The position numbers and the translations under genes are program-made. The notes beneath the pieces were generated by a model, which was given only the letters and a program-made list of their open reading frames with translations, made no database searches and had not been told where the DNA came from. A stretch of DNA of 64,000 nucleotides from Siphonodentalium dalli (lineage: Eukaryota > Mollusca > Scaphopoda > Gadilida > Siphonodentaliidae): positions 131,209,282 to 131,273,281 of the forward strand of contig CP136062.1 of NCBI GenBank assembly GCA_032622095.1. The letters run 5' to 3'. Below, in pieces: positions 22,931 through 35,955 of this stretch. The first letter of the stretch is position 1, and each line of letters begins with the position of its first letter.

Positions 22931-22934
22931 TGGA

Positions 22935-24639
22935 CACAGATACCGAATTCACATAAAAAACAATGGTAATCCCTAAATATTGAATGCCGTTGCCATGGAC
23001 ACCAGATGTTCTCCTGGTGACGAACGACCCACAGCCCAGCACCCCTGCAAAATTGTTTCCACATGTTGCAATCTATATATCAGCAAAGTTTCCCGCATTT
23101 AGTCAAGTCTGTCACGATTTTGCCAAATTTAGGTACCAAGCCACTGGCGGGGCTAATATGAATGTGATATACGTCGAGAAAACGGGACAATAGCACAGCT
23201 GCATTGAACCTAATGAATGACTAGCCATATATTGTGGTGATATGCGCGCTGTAACAAATATATGGGCAACTTTATAATGTGTATTACATGTAAAAACAGT
23301 TGAACTATCAACCATTTCGTCATTTTTTACTGTGCTAGTTGTTTATGATAAGGCTAGACGGATACACGCAATGGAAATAATTAAATTATGGTCATTTTAC
23401 GTTAAATGGCGGCCATATTGGAAGCCATTTTGGACACCATATTCAGCCGTTCTTGCGTTAAACAGCACATACATATTCCGATTAAACAACCAATTACACT
23501 AAGTTATAAAATAATTCAAGTTTCACGTATCACAGTAGCGATGGCATGGTAGGTGTAACAATTATATATGGTGGAGTTTAGTGACCATTGGTTGTCATAA
23601 TTAATATTCCATAGCTAGCCATGTCGCCCGCTGCATATTCGCACAATGAGTCCTCCAAAGTTCGTTATAATGAGCATTGTTCTTGTTTTTGGTCCTTGTA
23701 TAGTTCGCTTTGTTTATTGCATATACTTTCTCGCAGCTGCATTTCCTCCAACAGTTCCGACATAGCTTCATTGGCCCACATGATAATATTAGCGGAATTA
23801 TGCGGAGAATTAACGTCGCAAAAATAAAAACCGCATTTGGGGAACTGTCTTAATACGCATGAAATTAATATAAGTGGATAAACATGAATTGAGATCATAT
23901 CAACAAACCGTACTGCATACATGATATGTGAGTGAATGAGCTAGGGATTGCCACTGTCAAACACAATTCTGGACGATCGATCGTGCAATTATATATATTG
24001 TAGAGAATACAATGTAGCAAAACGTAATGAGTAGAGCTCAACCTTGCATGGTGAAACGCAATGGGTTAATTGGTCGAGTCGACTCATTGTGCGGAAACTC
24101 AGAGCGCCACATGGCAAGCTATGGCACAGAAATATGACGAACAATTGTCACCAAACTGCACCATAATAAATTGTCGCACATACAATGCCATCGCTACTGT
24201 GATACTTGTGTCCGCAGCCAATATAAGGAATAAATACGATACAAAGCAGCTGTTGTTTTTTATTATTATTTATTTTCTCTGTGCGCCTCGTCCTGTTTAA
24301 TCATACAACGTTCTGTCATTTTATAAGAATCTAGACAATTCTTCTCTGGTTTGATGGTCTGAATCGACTACATGGTCCGAATACTATATGCAGTTTAATA
24401 TTAATATTAGGAAACTATATACATTTGTCTCCAGCTTACAATTATATAAGCTTCATAACGAATTGTGGGCGGGTTAAAAAAAATCCCTCCGTTTCATGGA
24501 TGATGAAGACAAAATAACCATATAGGACGGCGTTCTGTGCCGCGCAGTCTGAAGAATAACAAGCCTCTGGATAAATTGTATGAGAAATACTGCATTGTTT
24601 GTGTTCAAAATCCTTCTTTATTATAGGATTACAAAGATG
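22935..24639. other. No gene seen
   Basis: AT-rich sequence with chance ORFs only. Confidence 0.5.
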
Positions 24640-25144
24640 TTAAAGGCACGTGAGGCCTTAATTGTCGAAAATATTCATATTTGTTCCAAACACCGTAAAC
24701 AGAAAAACATTAAAACGCATACAGTTTCGTTCATATATACCATGATCATCGCGTAAACAGCGTGCATGTTATCATAAATACCTACTATATTTTACCTAAG
24801 CAATAGCCTGATTGGGCTACAGAGGACAGCACAATGCTACTGGCTAATCACACACAAATGGCATAAACGCTCTTTATTAGTTCCATATCAGGAATTCACC
24901 AACAAAGAACGCTCTTTATGTTTACCATCATAATATAAACAAACACCAGGAAAGTAACGTGTTATGCTTAAATTGTTTACATAACAATGGTTAAACATAG
25001 AATAACATACTGTTTATGCGATATTTCTTATTATATACGGACAAAGTCTGTCTACATTTTGATGTTCTTTCTGTTTGTGGGGGTTTTTGACGGGTGGAAA
25101 TATTTTCACAGGATACCCACCGCCAAGGCCAACCGTACCTTTAA
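24640..25144. mobile_element. TTAA-flanked MITE, family C, copy 1
   Basis: TTAA lies at 24640-24643 and 25141-25144. The ends are AGGCACGTGAGGCC and GGCCAACCGTACCT, imperfectly inverted. The interior holds two CGCTCTTTAT motifs (24869 and 24910). It is nearly identical to the copy at 28033-28538. Confidence 0.85.
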
Positions 25145-25379
25145 TCGACATTTCTCAGAAAATCAACATATTCATTCAGGTATAAGGACATTTTGTATCT
25201 ACATCAGGATGAGAATCCATTAAGATATGCAACTGCTGCACTTTGCATGGAGTACGCTGTTGCGGTATCTACGAAGTAACAATTTTTACAAAGTGTATTA
25301 CAGCTTGGACTGAAGAATCTTGAAGATCAAATCAATACTCTAAACACATTTTATCTGACTGATATTATATGTACTTGTT

Positions 25380-26345
25380 TCTTTTAGATATAGTCGGATT
25401 CCTTATGTCGAAAAAAATGATCGCGCATTTTCGGAATGTTAAAAGCGACATGACAACGGTTTCTATACCACCAGTGTATCTATTTTCAGAATCTATCTGT
25501 TTCCAGCTTGATATTTTAGTGGAAACAGGTTTGTGTGAGGCTTTTGTTTGTGTGCCCCTTTATTTCCCCCCGCCCACCTGGTAATAAAAACATGCTATTA
25601 TACGCATAGCAAGTTCGGTAAGTGGCTTTCTTTGTTGCTGAAAATCGAAAAACAGGGAGAGATCTTGCCACAAATTGCATAATTACATATCTTAATGTGG
25701 AATTGTATCATAAAATCATTAGATGAATTGTATTTATGACTGCATTTTCAATTTTATTTCCCAAATATTAAGGCATTGTATATTCTTAAAATCTTCTATA
25801 TCACAGATAGACGAAAATGGACAATCTACAAGGATATCTTGATCATATGCCACAAACAAAACTCCGATACGTCGAGTTTTGGTGAAGATATCGCAGAAAA
25901 GCTAACCCTACCCCCACCCTCGCTGATTTCACAAGTCAGATTCCTTTGGTCGAAAAAAAAAACGGTCGCACAATTTCGGAATGCCAAACACGACATGCGA
26001 ACGGTTTATTTATCAATAGCGTATCTACTTTCAGAGTCTACCTTGTCCAGTTGAAATTTTATTGGAAAAAGTGTTTTGGCCTGTTTTAAGAATGTAAAGA
26101 GCGTTTACTTATTATACAAATATTAATCCTCATAACTAACCTTCTGGTGGACTGTGCGAGTTGAAATTAACAAAAGTATCAAATATGGCAGTCTAATTTC
26201 AGAGTCTATCTGTTTCCAGTCTGACATTTTAGTGGAAACAAATTATTTGGACGGTTTTAAGAATTTAAAGAGCGTTTCCTGGTTATAACAAATATTAACT
26301 AACACGATTAGCCTTATCATGAATTGTGCGAGTTGAAATTATGCA
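25380..26345. repeat. Degenerate tandem repeats with TTCAGAGTCTATCTGTTTCCAG core
   Basis: Related units begin near 25486, 26033 and 26199. They carry TTTCAG(A)(G/A)TCTA, then TTTTAGTGGAAAC and, in two, GTTTTAAGAAT.TAAAGAGCGTTT and GTGCGAGTTGAAATTA. An additional TCGAAAAAAA...CGC..TTTCGGAATG block recurs at 25407 and 25949. Confidence 0.6.
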
Positions 26346-28032
26346 CATATATCAAGCATGACTCTGAAATGTATTTTTGCGATTATTGGTGTCGTCAGAT
26401 AAGTCTCCGCGGGTACAGTACTACAGTTGTGATAAAAATTTAACGTTTAACCCAATAGAGCGTTTGACAATTTACTCAAATGTTCACAGTGATGGAACTT
26501 AACGGCTATCATATATGCATGGCTCTTACATGTACTCTACTGTAACTATATGTGAATTTTCAAAATTAAATTGCAACATAGTCAGGCCACCAGATACAGT
26601 AATTGAAAAAAAAAATGTGGTTCACATCAGTCATATACATCACTATCATGTGCTTCAGTGATAATGTCCACTATTCTACAAATGTAATGTTTATCGAGAC
26701 TAAAGTTTCAGGATCTCGTTTTAAATTGATTGATGGTGTTTTGACAAAATTAATGTTTATTGCCAGGACGAAGTACCGCATAATAAGGAGTTTTGTGGTA
26801 ACAAGTATGCAATTCATATTTATGTGTCAGTCACTGTTTGTTAAAAGTGTTGTTCGGTCATGTTGAATTTTTTATATTTTCATGCCAAGCTATGGTGGTT
26901 ATGGATCATTCTGTTTTAGTCTTAAGTTTGGAGAAACTCGACCAACATCAATGTAATAACTACAACAACGCACCTATGCCAATGATATGTTTAGCATACA
27001 TGTGAATAGGGTGGTATTGTTTAAATTTTTAAAACCATATGTGTTGCAAAACGTTGCTGGGCATAAATTAGTTGTTGTTCTATAAATCCTGGTCGGGTTT
27101 ATCCAAATTGGGAGTTGAAATTGTGTTGATCTGATGATAAAGAAGACACTTTCTCCGCACACTCAACACATCCCCCGAGATACATGTTTCACATACTAAA
27201 TTAACATCTTAGTAAACATAACAAATCACTCCCTCAAATCCTTTGCCACAAGAACAAAAATAAATTGTCAGTATAAATAGGCAAGACATCTCTGGACACT
27301 TTCTAAGAGATAATTTATTTATAAGAAGACATATATGTGCATTATGTGCTTGGTCTTATATATAGTACAACACTTTAAGATGCAAGTGTCACAGTGCGTG
27401 GACAAAGATTAAAAGACTTGCATAATTATGAATCAGGATTAATGGGGTATAATAATGACACGTGTTGTCAATTTCACTATGTCTGCTACAAAATTAAAAG
27501 TAATAAATTATATATTTATGTGCTTGTGTGAGAACTGTGGGTCCTGACAAAAACATTGACTTTGTTGTATTATGATATGGTGATACGGTTTACTATAATT
27601 CTCTCATTTTGCGACAAGTATACGTGCCTTTACTTGACGGACGATAGTCGATATTGTGCATTGCACAGCATTGTTTATATTGTGAGGAGAGGGTTCAATA
27701 TATCTTAGGCTGGCATGATAATGGTGCGATAAGATCGCGAAGAGACAGGAATTCATGCATTGTGGTTTCGTGAAAACCACTTATTGATACTAGCAAAGTG
27801 TCGAAGAACATAGTTGAATGGACCATTGAAGGGACCAGTCAATCATCCTTCATAATGTACCATGACTCCATCTGTTGTGAACAAACCATCGACTTAGGCT
27901 TAATGGATCGTTCTCCACAAGAATATACTTGGGCTTTGAACCATGACGTCCCATGGCGATCAACATTCTGGGCCGTGGTATTTTCCCGTAAATTAAATAG
28001 TGTCTATATATAGTCGGATGATATTGGTTATG
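26346..28032. other. No gene seen
   Basis: AT-rich sequence with short chance ORFs. No repeat match was noticed. Confidence 0.5.
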
Positions 28033-28538
28033 TTAAAGGCACGTGAGGCCTTAATTGTCAAAAATATTCATATTTGTTCCAAACACCGTAAACAGAAAAA
28101 CATTAAAACGCATACAGTTTCGTTCATATATACCATGACCATCGCGTAAACAGCATGTTATCATAAATACCTACTATATTTTACCTAAGCAAGAGCCTGA
28201 TTGGGTTACATAGGCCAGCACAATGCTACTGGCTAATCACACACAAATGGCATAAACGCTCTTTATTAGTTCCATATAAGGAATTCACCAACAAAGAACG
28301 CTCTTTATGCTTACCACCATAATATAAACAAACACCAGAAAAGTAACTTGTTTTGCTTTTGTTTACATAACAATGGTTAAACATATGAGAATAACATACT
28401 GTTTATGCGATATTTCTTATTTATATACGGACAAATTAAAGTCTGTCTACATTTTGATGTTCTTTCTGTTTGTGGCGGTTTTTGACGGGTGGAAATTTTT
28501 CACAGGATACCCACCGCCAAGGCCAACCGTACCTTTAA
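28033..28538. mobile_element. TTAA-flanked MITE, family C, copy 2
   Basis: TTAA lies at 28033-28036 and 28535-28538. Sequence and order are the same as 24640-25144, with a few small indels. The two insertions are about 2.9 kb apart in the same orientation. Confidence 0.85.
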
Positions 28539-29755
28539 AATGGTGACACAGATATGAAACTGTCCAGGTTTGTGCCCCATGGGCCATTGATCATTATAAG
28601 ATCGAGAAACTTAGCCTAGGCAACTACCGGGAATTGACTGGAAATTGCAATTATAGCTTATAGCGTCAACGCCAGTGTTTGTGTTTCCGATGCAGTTAAT
28701 ACCCAAATGTGAAATTTGAGATATGCCTGACCATCAGAGTGAACCAAATGTCTTATTTAAGGTTAGCAACGGTTGCTAATCAGATACCACAATGGTGTAC
28801 TAATCATTCACTGGTATTTTTGCCTTAATTTAGTCAGTTTCTATATAATCACATGGTGCTGTTTTTGTTCATAGTTGGGCACATGTATGTCTAAAACAGT
28901 GCAGGCATGTTCTGCATAGGCCACTGATCAGTATAAAACGGGGAGACTTTGCCACCTGATAGCTCATTAGTAACGGTTACGAAGCACCTACTCGGACTTT
29001 GCAAGAAAATGCAATTATAGTTTATATCTATTTTACTCATTAAGCTCTACTTTAATGGAAATTCGAATTTACGTGATTGTCACAGCTATACATGAAACTT
29101 GAAGATTAATTGTGGCTAGACTATTGATGGCGAATGTTGGATTTCAGTCGCTGTACTGAAGTTCGCCAAATGTAACTGGCGAAGGAAGTGTGAAACCAAA
29201 GCCTATACTGCTATAATAAAGATATCAGTTGCACCGAATTGTCCATTTGTCAATAGCACAAATCCTGCGAAAACACAGAATCTCCCAGCGTATGTGGGAC
29301 AGACTCTGATGACAACGATGGAGTTAATGACTTTTTTGTTTAAACATATTTTTATTGTAATATAATATAACAAGAGGGATCGATTTTGGAGTTAATGACT
29401 ATAAACAACTAACATATATAACTGTGTACTTGTGACACTACATCCCGTTATAATCAACGATGTGACTTCAAAACTAGTCAGTGGACAACAAGACAGACAA
29501 GTATCAAATAAAACAATAATTTAATATGTAATCACATGGTGAAACTTCAGTCTTGTTCAGTCTTGTTGGGAATATTTTCGTTTGACTCAACAGACTGCAT
29601 AATTATCGAAATTACCAAAACCATTCAACACTTACTTTTGACAATTACTATATCTTGATGCATAACTATATCATATATTGCATCTATTAAATCACGGATA
29701 GATACAGTGGGTCAAACACAAGTGTTAATCTTCATATATAGTTGCACACGGTCGA
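28539..29755. other. No gene seen
   Basis: No recognisable structure or conserved frame. Confidence 0.5.
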
Positions 29756-29799
29756 ATTAGTGATATTACAATCACCGTTTGAGCATAACACGAAATTCT

Positions 29800-30060
29800 C
29801 CATAGGGTTCAGTGTTAAATTTTGATCGCAACTGTAGCCAGCAAGAATCATTTGATCACATCCAATCTTTTTCAAAACTACGTCTGTGTTTCATACTTAG
29901 TATTTTTTTTTTAGGAATATCAGTACGATATATCATCATACGCAAAATGGCGCCATTTATCCATAATACTAGAATCTCCATATAGGGCTCGGTGTTAAAT
30001 TTTGATCGCAACTGTAGCCTGCAAGAAATTTTTTCAAAAATACATGTAAGGGTCATAGCT
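29800..30060. repeat. Direct repeat, about 180-bp period
   Basis: GTGTTAAATTTTGATCGCAA, followed by CTGTAGCC and GCAAGAA, occurs near 29811 and again near 29991, each preceded by a TAGGG(C/T)TC stretch. Confidence 0.7.
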
Positions 30061-30309
30061 AGTAGTTTTGAGTACTTTCAAATCGCACCGATCACCATAC
30101 GCCAGATGGCACTATCTATCGTTTTCTGTAAATACGAAACGCCCTCTAAATTATGTTGACTCAGATTTATAGATATATTTTGCAGATTTAGGCCGACCCG
30201 CCAAAATCCAAGAATGGAAACAAGTCAATCCTAAAAACACACCTACTAGGCATACATAATCCGTTTTCAGATGGCTTTTAACAAACCAATGCAAAATGAC
30301 ATAAGGCAT

Positions 30310-30469
30310 CTACAGCAGCATAGAACCACCACCTCCTCTTTTGTTACTAACTTGATTAAACAAGTTACTAACTTGTTTAATCAAGTTAGCTAACTTGATT
30401 AAACAAGTTAGTAACTTATTTAATCAAGTTAGTAACAAAAGAGGAGGTGGCGGTTCTACGCTGCCGTAG
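30310..30469. mobile_element. Short foldback element with tandem palindromes
   Basis: Ends CTACAGCAGCATAGAACC and GGTTCTACGCTGCCGTAG are inverted. They continue through ACCTCCTCTTTTGTTACTAA and its complement. The centre is a head-to-tail run of the palindromic theme CTTGATTAAACAAG / CTTGTTTAATCAAG (about four units). The termini resemble those of the large foldback at 59176-62926, in which a different palindrome occupies the same position. Confidence 0.75.
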
Positions 30470-30590
30470 GTTCCGAACAAAAATAATTGTGCTAGTGGTA
30501 TTCATATAATGTCTGGAATAGGAAACGGAATAACGCGCGACTGTCCGAAAAGGGTATTCCGTTATCCTAACATGAAACTATAGTTAAAGC

Positions 30591-31030
30591 CTAAAGGTAC
30601 TCAATCCGATGCAATGGTCCCCATATCAACAACAACAACATTTTTTGAAATGCACTTCAGTTATCGATTAATTGCCCAAAAATAATGCTAACCACACTCA
30701 ACTATAGTATAAAATTTGTCCAAAACCTGCTTTTTATCAACATTTTGTTCATGAAATTTTGCCGGTTTATCAAATGTCTGACACAAAAAAGCCACTTAAT
30801 TTTAGAGTTATCCATCTTCATCCGCAATTTGGTCCGAGGCAGTCTTCTCGTCGACTGTTTACTGAGCCACATACAATTATCGGCGGTGAAAAATAATAGA
30901 TTTCAAACATGGATATCTGATCACTCTGAACTTTGATGGGTGGGTTCATAGAATCGAATCGAATATTTTTTACCCCAGAAGCCAAGGAAATAGTAATTTG
31001 CGAGCGTTAATTCGGATTTTACATCTTTAA
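30591..31030. mobile_element. TTAA-type MITE, family A
   Basis: The left end CTAA-AGGTACTCAATCCG at 30591 has a mutated target base. TTAA lies at 31027-31030. The interior follows the family A order, including TTTGATGGGTGGGTTC and TACCCCAGAAGCCAAGGAAA near 30935-30990. Confidence 0.7.
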
Positions 31031-31342
31031 AAACTTCACGAACTGCCTTCTCTTCGTTTTAATCATCAAAATTAAGTACATGCATGTAGTACCATAAACG
31101 TTTCAAAGGTCTATGTTTTCTTCCATGGTTTTCACGTGCAATGTCCGCTGATTAAAAAAATGGAACTGGCAAAATTAATCAAAACGAATTTACCGAAAAA
31201 TCTAAGAAACAAAACACATATTTTCAGCGATATGTTATCGACAAATTTGTTCCGAAATAAGCCGAGTACATATGTTTTTAGTTATACCTCTTATACCAAA
31301 TTATGCATATATAATTTTGTAGTTCGAACAAGCCATGTCCGT

Positions 31343-32141
31343 TTAAAGGGGTATATATACAGTACTCAGATGTTGTTGTTGATTTCTATATTCTCTGCTT
31401 CGCGTAGCATAATGTAACCAGATTTCCACTATTTTGACTGTCTGCTGAATACGTAATATGCATGTTATAGATGACAGATAAACCAGAATGTTAAAAATAG
31501 AATGCTCGTAATTGCTCGTAACCCGCGGCCATATTGGATCCACCAGGTCCGGTTCCGTAGTTTTATTTAGCTTTCCATATATGGAATCATGAATAATTTA
31601 AAAGCTCCATATATGGAAATGCTACTCCAAAACTTTGACCTGTAGCACTAAAATCACGGAACCGTAGCTGGATGAATCTATGAAACCACGGAATCGGACC
31701 CGGTGGATTTATAATATAGCCGCGAGTTAGTGGCAGGACGTATTCGGATAATATATCAAATAAATGTTATATTATATTATTTAGGCATATATAAATAGTC
31801 GCAGATACTCATTACTTGTATTGTATATAGTCGGTGCATGGGCGGCTTGAGTTCCCGCCCCGTATCAACATATTTTTTATACGATGTTTGCAACGCGTTG
31901 CCCAGTCAACTATCCGTCAATTACTTTGATTACGTCCTGTGCGTGGACATTTGTAACTCAGTTTATGGCTAAAGTAAACTTATATTAAATTATTAAATTT
32001 GATTGTAAGATAACCTGTTAACCTGAACGTCTATAGAGAATATTTCTTCGACTCAAATTAATCATTGTTCTATATATTTTCGATATTAGATCGTTCTTAT
32101 TATCGGGAATTTAATGAAATTAGCGTACAGTATCCCTTTAA
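31343..32141. mobile_element. TTAA-flanked MITE, family B, with nested foldback
   Basis: TTAA lies at 31343-31346 and 32138-32141. The ends match the 11382-11972 element (AGGGG...GTACTC left, GCGTACAGTATCCCT right). An extra palindromic block at about 31538-31707 (ATCCACCAGGTCCGGTTCCG and its imperfect complement, with TTTCCATATATGGA inside) makes this copy longer and looks like a nested insertion. Confidence 0.75.
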
Positions 32142-32158
32142 GGCGTTCTTGAATACCA

Positions 32159-32236
32159 AATTTACACCACGGGTGGGATTGTTAGATTTACCAGCGAGTG
32201 TGGTAAATCACCAATCCCACGAGTGGTAAATTCATA
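32159..32236. repeat. Hairpin of about 75 bp
   Basis: AATTTACACCACGGGTGGGATTG at about 32159 pairs with CAATCCCACGAGTGGTAAATT near 32213, and an inner GATTTACCA/TGGTAAATC pair flanks the loop. Confidence 0.75.
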
Positions 32237-32241
32237 AAAAA

Positions 32242-33412
32242 AAACTTTAAAAAAACTTAGTGTGTATTTCATTTATATCATGATCCTGCCGATACGAATA
32301 ATATTAGAAAGTTAGAACTTAAAACGTGGAAGAAATGTGTCAACACTTCAACCCTCTGTGGATCCCGCACCAACTCAGTACATTAGTACTGTTACCCGGC
32401 GAAGGGATATGAAATATGAAATATGAGGGAATTGTGAATGTGTATAAAAAGAATTTTGAAATTTATAATATGTTTTTTTTTGTCACATAATATCACAGAT
32501 GTCACATAATATCACAGCTTTATGGAAGTATAGCTAATGTTTTGTTTATATTAAAGTGTCACAACTTGAAACTATATTTTGCCATGGAATTATTAATACC
32601 GGTGTTACTGTAACGCGACAGTGTATACACCCTATATATAATGTTGGTATATCAATTTCCCGTTCACAAAGCTTGGGAATCGTTTATACCCATAGTGTGC
32701 CTTTATACCTATAGTATGCATTTAACAACTTTTTTTTCACAATGACCGTTAATACTATAGTAGAGTACGTGATCGTGATATAAATACCCACCCGTAATTA
32801 GTTCCCTATAGGAAATGTTCAGAAAATAAGATCAACAAACGGCACGTTTGTTGAACTCATTATCTAAACATTTTCTACCCATATATATATATTCATATGT
32901 CTGTCGTCTGCTTATATTTCTTGGAATAATAGACCATTCCAATGTATACTTTTATTAACGCTCTCGGTGTATACTGTCCTAGAGATTCTAGATAGCTATG
33001 TTTCGCTGGGCGTTTTATTTATAGATAATGTGTTTTTCCGGTTGTGATAATTCACAGTAGGTCCCTATTTGCGGAGTACCTATTTGCAGAGGTTCCCGAA
33101 TTCGCGGAAGTCCCATAAAATGGTCGAAATATGTTGATTTTAATGAAGGAAATGGTGCGTATATGTCAATTGATACGTATTTTAAACAAATAACGACACG
33201 ACCATCATAATAGTGGTTTGTTCTATCAATCATATCATCATCATCATCATCATACGGAACAAGTCTTGCGACTTTTCGTCCCAATAACATTATTTGCAAT
33301 GCTTGTTTACAAATATATGTATCTTCATTCGATATTTACTTGTGAGTCACTTTAACATATTACTTGTCGTCGAACTCGTATTTCATATAATAGAAGAATC
33401 AGTCTATGTATA
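32242..33412. other. No gene; (CAT)n tract
   Basis: A short (ATC)n run lies at about 33232-33252. Nothing else was recognised. Confidence 0.5.
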
Positions 33413-33674
33413 TTTTGAATTGATCGAGTGTTGGAACCTCAACAGCGAAGTCTGGCAGAGAGTTCCAGCTATTATACCACCCTCTGCGTGAGGAAATATT
33501 TTCCTATGGCCTTGTTAACAATGGGCATCTGTAGCTTTTTATTATGTCCTCTTGTTCTTCCTGATGAATCTCTTTATAATAGGTCACAGGCATTGATATT
33601 GTAATGACCATTCAACAGTTTATATACCTCGATTAGATCTCCTCTAAATATTCCATATTTTAAAGACATCAGAT

Positions 33675-34860
33675 CAGGGGGTGGTCAGGAAAAAAAATTC
33701 GGACACTAGGCGCTTTTGATTTTTTCCGCCCTCTGGGTACCCACCACCCCCTAATTTGTATTTTTTCCGATTCTGGGATAGGGACCCACCCCCTTCAAAC
33801 TGCTTCAAATGACTATTTTACTTAGTTGTCCTGATCTTATCCGATCTATGTTCCATACCATGATTATAGAAGTATTTCTACTTTTGATTTATCAATAAGG
33901 CTGTAAAGTTTCAAGCAATTCTCCAATAAATGTGGGCTACAGGTTGTGCTGATGGATTCAAATTTGAATTCCAAGATGGCTGCTTTAAAAAAAAAAAAAA
34001 CTTCGGGAAAAAAAGGAGGCTCCCATTTTGAGGTCACCCCGAATATCCATATGAAGTTTGGTGACGATTGGATGAGAAATGTGACCTTAAGATGTGCTAA
34101 AGGATTTAGTCATACAAACAGTAAAATCCAAGATGGCCGCTGGCAGCCATGTTTTTTTTTACAGAATTCGTGAAAAAATTCTACGCACCATTGAGAGGTC
34201 ACACCGAGGATTCATATGCAGTTTTTGTGATGACTGGTTGAGGGATAAGCTCTGTATGGTGTGCTAAAGGGTTTAGTGGTGCAAAGAGTAAAATCCAAGA
34301 TGGCTGCCGGTGGCCGTGTGTTTCATCGAAAACCGTTCCAACTTTCAGAGCTCCAATCCTAGACCCATGCACTGAACAACGTTGAAATCGGTTAAAGTTT
34401 GTTTTAACACCTTTATGTTTTTTTTTTATGGTTCTTTGAATAGTCTATTTTTATTTGTAGAGTTTACATTTATTTGAAGAATCTATTATTTTGTTATTTT
34501 TTCATTTGTATCAGGTTGAATAAATGATTTTGAATAGAACTATTTAAACATGAGCCTTTCCGTGTCAATGTGCATTGATAGATCTTTGATGAAAACATTT
34601 AGCAAACTGACCCTTTTTATTACCCATTGGTGTCATCCCTCATTATTAACTAATAATGAACTCAAACCCCCTACCAAGAGTTAAGTGCATACCTATTACA
34701 TAATAGAAGCATTCTTAAAACATTTTGTCGCATTATTTTGAAGAAAAATGACTAGATGAAAAAAATTACGGAGCCAGGAAAAATTGTGTTAACCGGGCTG
34801 CTGAACCACCCACCCACCCCCGCTTAGTGTTCGGAAAAAAAATGCAGACCCCCCTTCCTT
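33675..34860. mobile_element. hAT-like non-autonomous element with 8-bp target duplication
   Basis: CATCAGAT flanks both sides (33667-33674 and 34861-34868). The ends are CAGGGGGTGGTCAGG...TTCGGACACTAGGCG on the left and an imperfect complement (CGCTTAGTGTTCGG...GACCCCCCTTCC) on the right. An 8-bp duplication with CAGGG-type ends fits the hAT superfamily. The interior has no transposase. It contains GATGGC(C/T)GC-type repeats near 33970-34310 that recur elsewhere. Confidence 0.7.
33960..34320. repeat. Repeats of the CACCAAACTTCATAT / AAGATGGCNGC family
   Basis: Three successive diverged units carry CCAAGATGG(C/A)(T/C)GC and, in two, a CATATGAAGTTTGGTGA-like block (34048 and 34207). The same family, in opposite orientation, occurs at 41490-41620 and 44655-44775. 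Confidence 0.6.
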
Positions 34861-35115
34861 CATCAGATTGAGTCTTATCATTTGTTCTCGGTAGCATAGA
34901 GTTTTGATTTGACGAACTTCTAGTTTCGATGCTTTTCTTTGTATTTCTCTAACACAATGCTTTGATATGTGTGATGTGGGCAGAGTTACAGTATTCGATG
35001 ATAGGTCTGACCATGCTTATGTAGAGCGATTAGAAAGTGTCGATGTCCAACTTCGTGAAAGTTCTGTTGACTGTGCCGATGATTTGATAAGCTTTGTTTT
35101 AGGATATTGTAGGAA

Positions 35116-35693
35116 GACTAATCTGGCCGTGTCAAATTGAGCTATAGCGATGGGATATCTCGCATGACAACACAATTCGGGTTTTCGTGGGGTGTGTATT
35201 CGCTGGATGTCTTATAGTTGCAGTATGTAACTATTATGATCGCGTTAATTGCTTTCGATGTTTAGGTATGAACAATGGCTGGGCCATGCACTCTTGATCG
35301 GGAACACAATGCCTCCGATTTTTGATCCGCATTTAGAAGCTTTCTGGTGTGGTGATTGAGAAACCTGCAGTAATAAGCCGTAGTTTTTTTTTATAATTTG
35401 AAGGATTAGTCGTTTTAACGGAATTCTGAGGCGGTGCATTCATGTAACCAATATATTTTATATTATAATTTATATTTATGGCTAATAATATGATCTTGAG
35501 GGCGTTACCATTTCTGATTATGGTTTTCTTGTAACTGATTGGGGGGAGTTAAGCACTCACTCACTGGAAGATCTACCTATATACTTAGCAGCGGAAGTAG
35601 CTCTCTCACTGTGCTAAATGTAGATATCTAAGTTAGACCACGCCGACGAACACAAAGTGCCACGCCAACGCCATTATCGATGGGATATCACCT
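35116..35693. other. No gene seen
   Basis: No recognisable frame or repeat. Confidence 0.45.
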
Positions 35694-35701
35694 TTTAGAA
35701 G

Positions 35702-35955
35702 CAAGCCTTGAAATAGTGTGCCAGTCATTTGCAGAATGAGGTCCCCAGAGGGTAAATTTAGTGATGCTACCCCGCATAGCGGGCTAGCATCACCAAATTA
35801 ACCCTCTGGGAACCTCATTCTGCTGAGTTGTAAGCAGAATGAGGTCCACAGAGGGTGAATTTGCTTATGCTAGCCCACTATGCGGGGTAGCATCACTAAA
35901 TTAACCCTCTGGGGACCTCATTCTGCAAATGACAGACACACTATTTCAAGGCTTG
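35702..35955. mobile_element. Foldback element of two nested hairpins, 8-bp target duplication
   Basis: TTTAGAAG flanks both sides (35694-35701 and 35956-35963). The ends CAAGCCTTGAAATAGTGTG and CACACTATTTCAAGGCTTG are perfect inverted repeats. Each half is also a hairpin: GCAGAATGAGGTCCCCAGAG pairs with CTCTGGGAACCTCATTCTGC in the left half, and the same theme repeats in the right half, around CGCATAGCGGG and CACTATGCGGGG centres. A related module sits in each arm of the large foldback (59519-59610 and its inverse). Confidence 0.88.

Larger units (their letters stand above)
33413..35115 (-). pseudogene. C-terminal end of a CR1-like LINE ORF2, split by an insertion
   Basis: Read on the minus strand, 35115-34869 gives a reverse-transcriptase thumb region (KAYQIIGTVNRTFTKLD, then SMVRPIIEYCNSAH). 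Positions 33674-33413 continue with LKYGIFRGDLIEVYKLL and, after more codons, WNSLPDFAVEVPTLDQFK. This order is characteristic of the last 150-200 residues of Jockey/CR1-type LINE proteins. In-frame stops are present. The two parts are separated by the element at 33675-34860. If that element and one copy of its 8-bp target duplication are ignored, the protein-like reading runs straight through. The catalytic core is not present in the window. Confidence 0.75.

Noticed and set aside
33540-33600. Hammerhead-ribozyme core suggested by CCTGATGAATC
   Set aside because: The required GAAA segment and pairing stems are absent, and the stretch is antisense LINE coding sequence.
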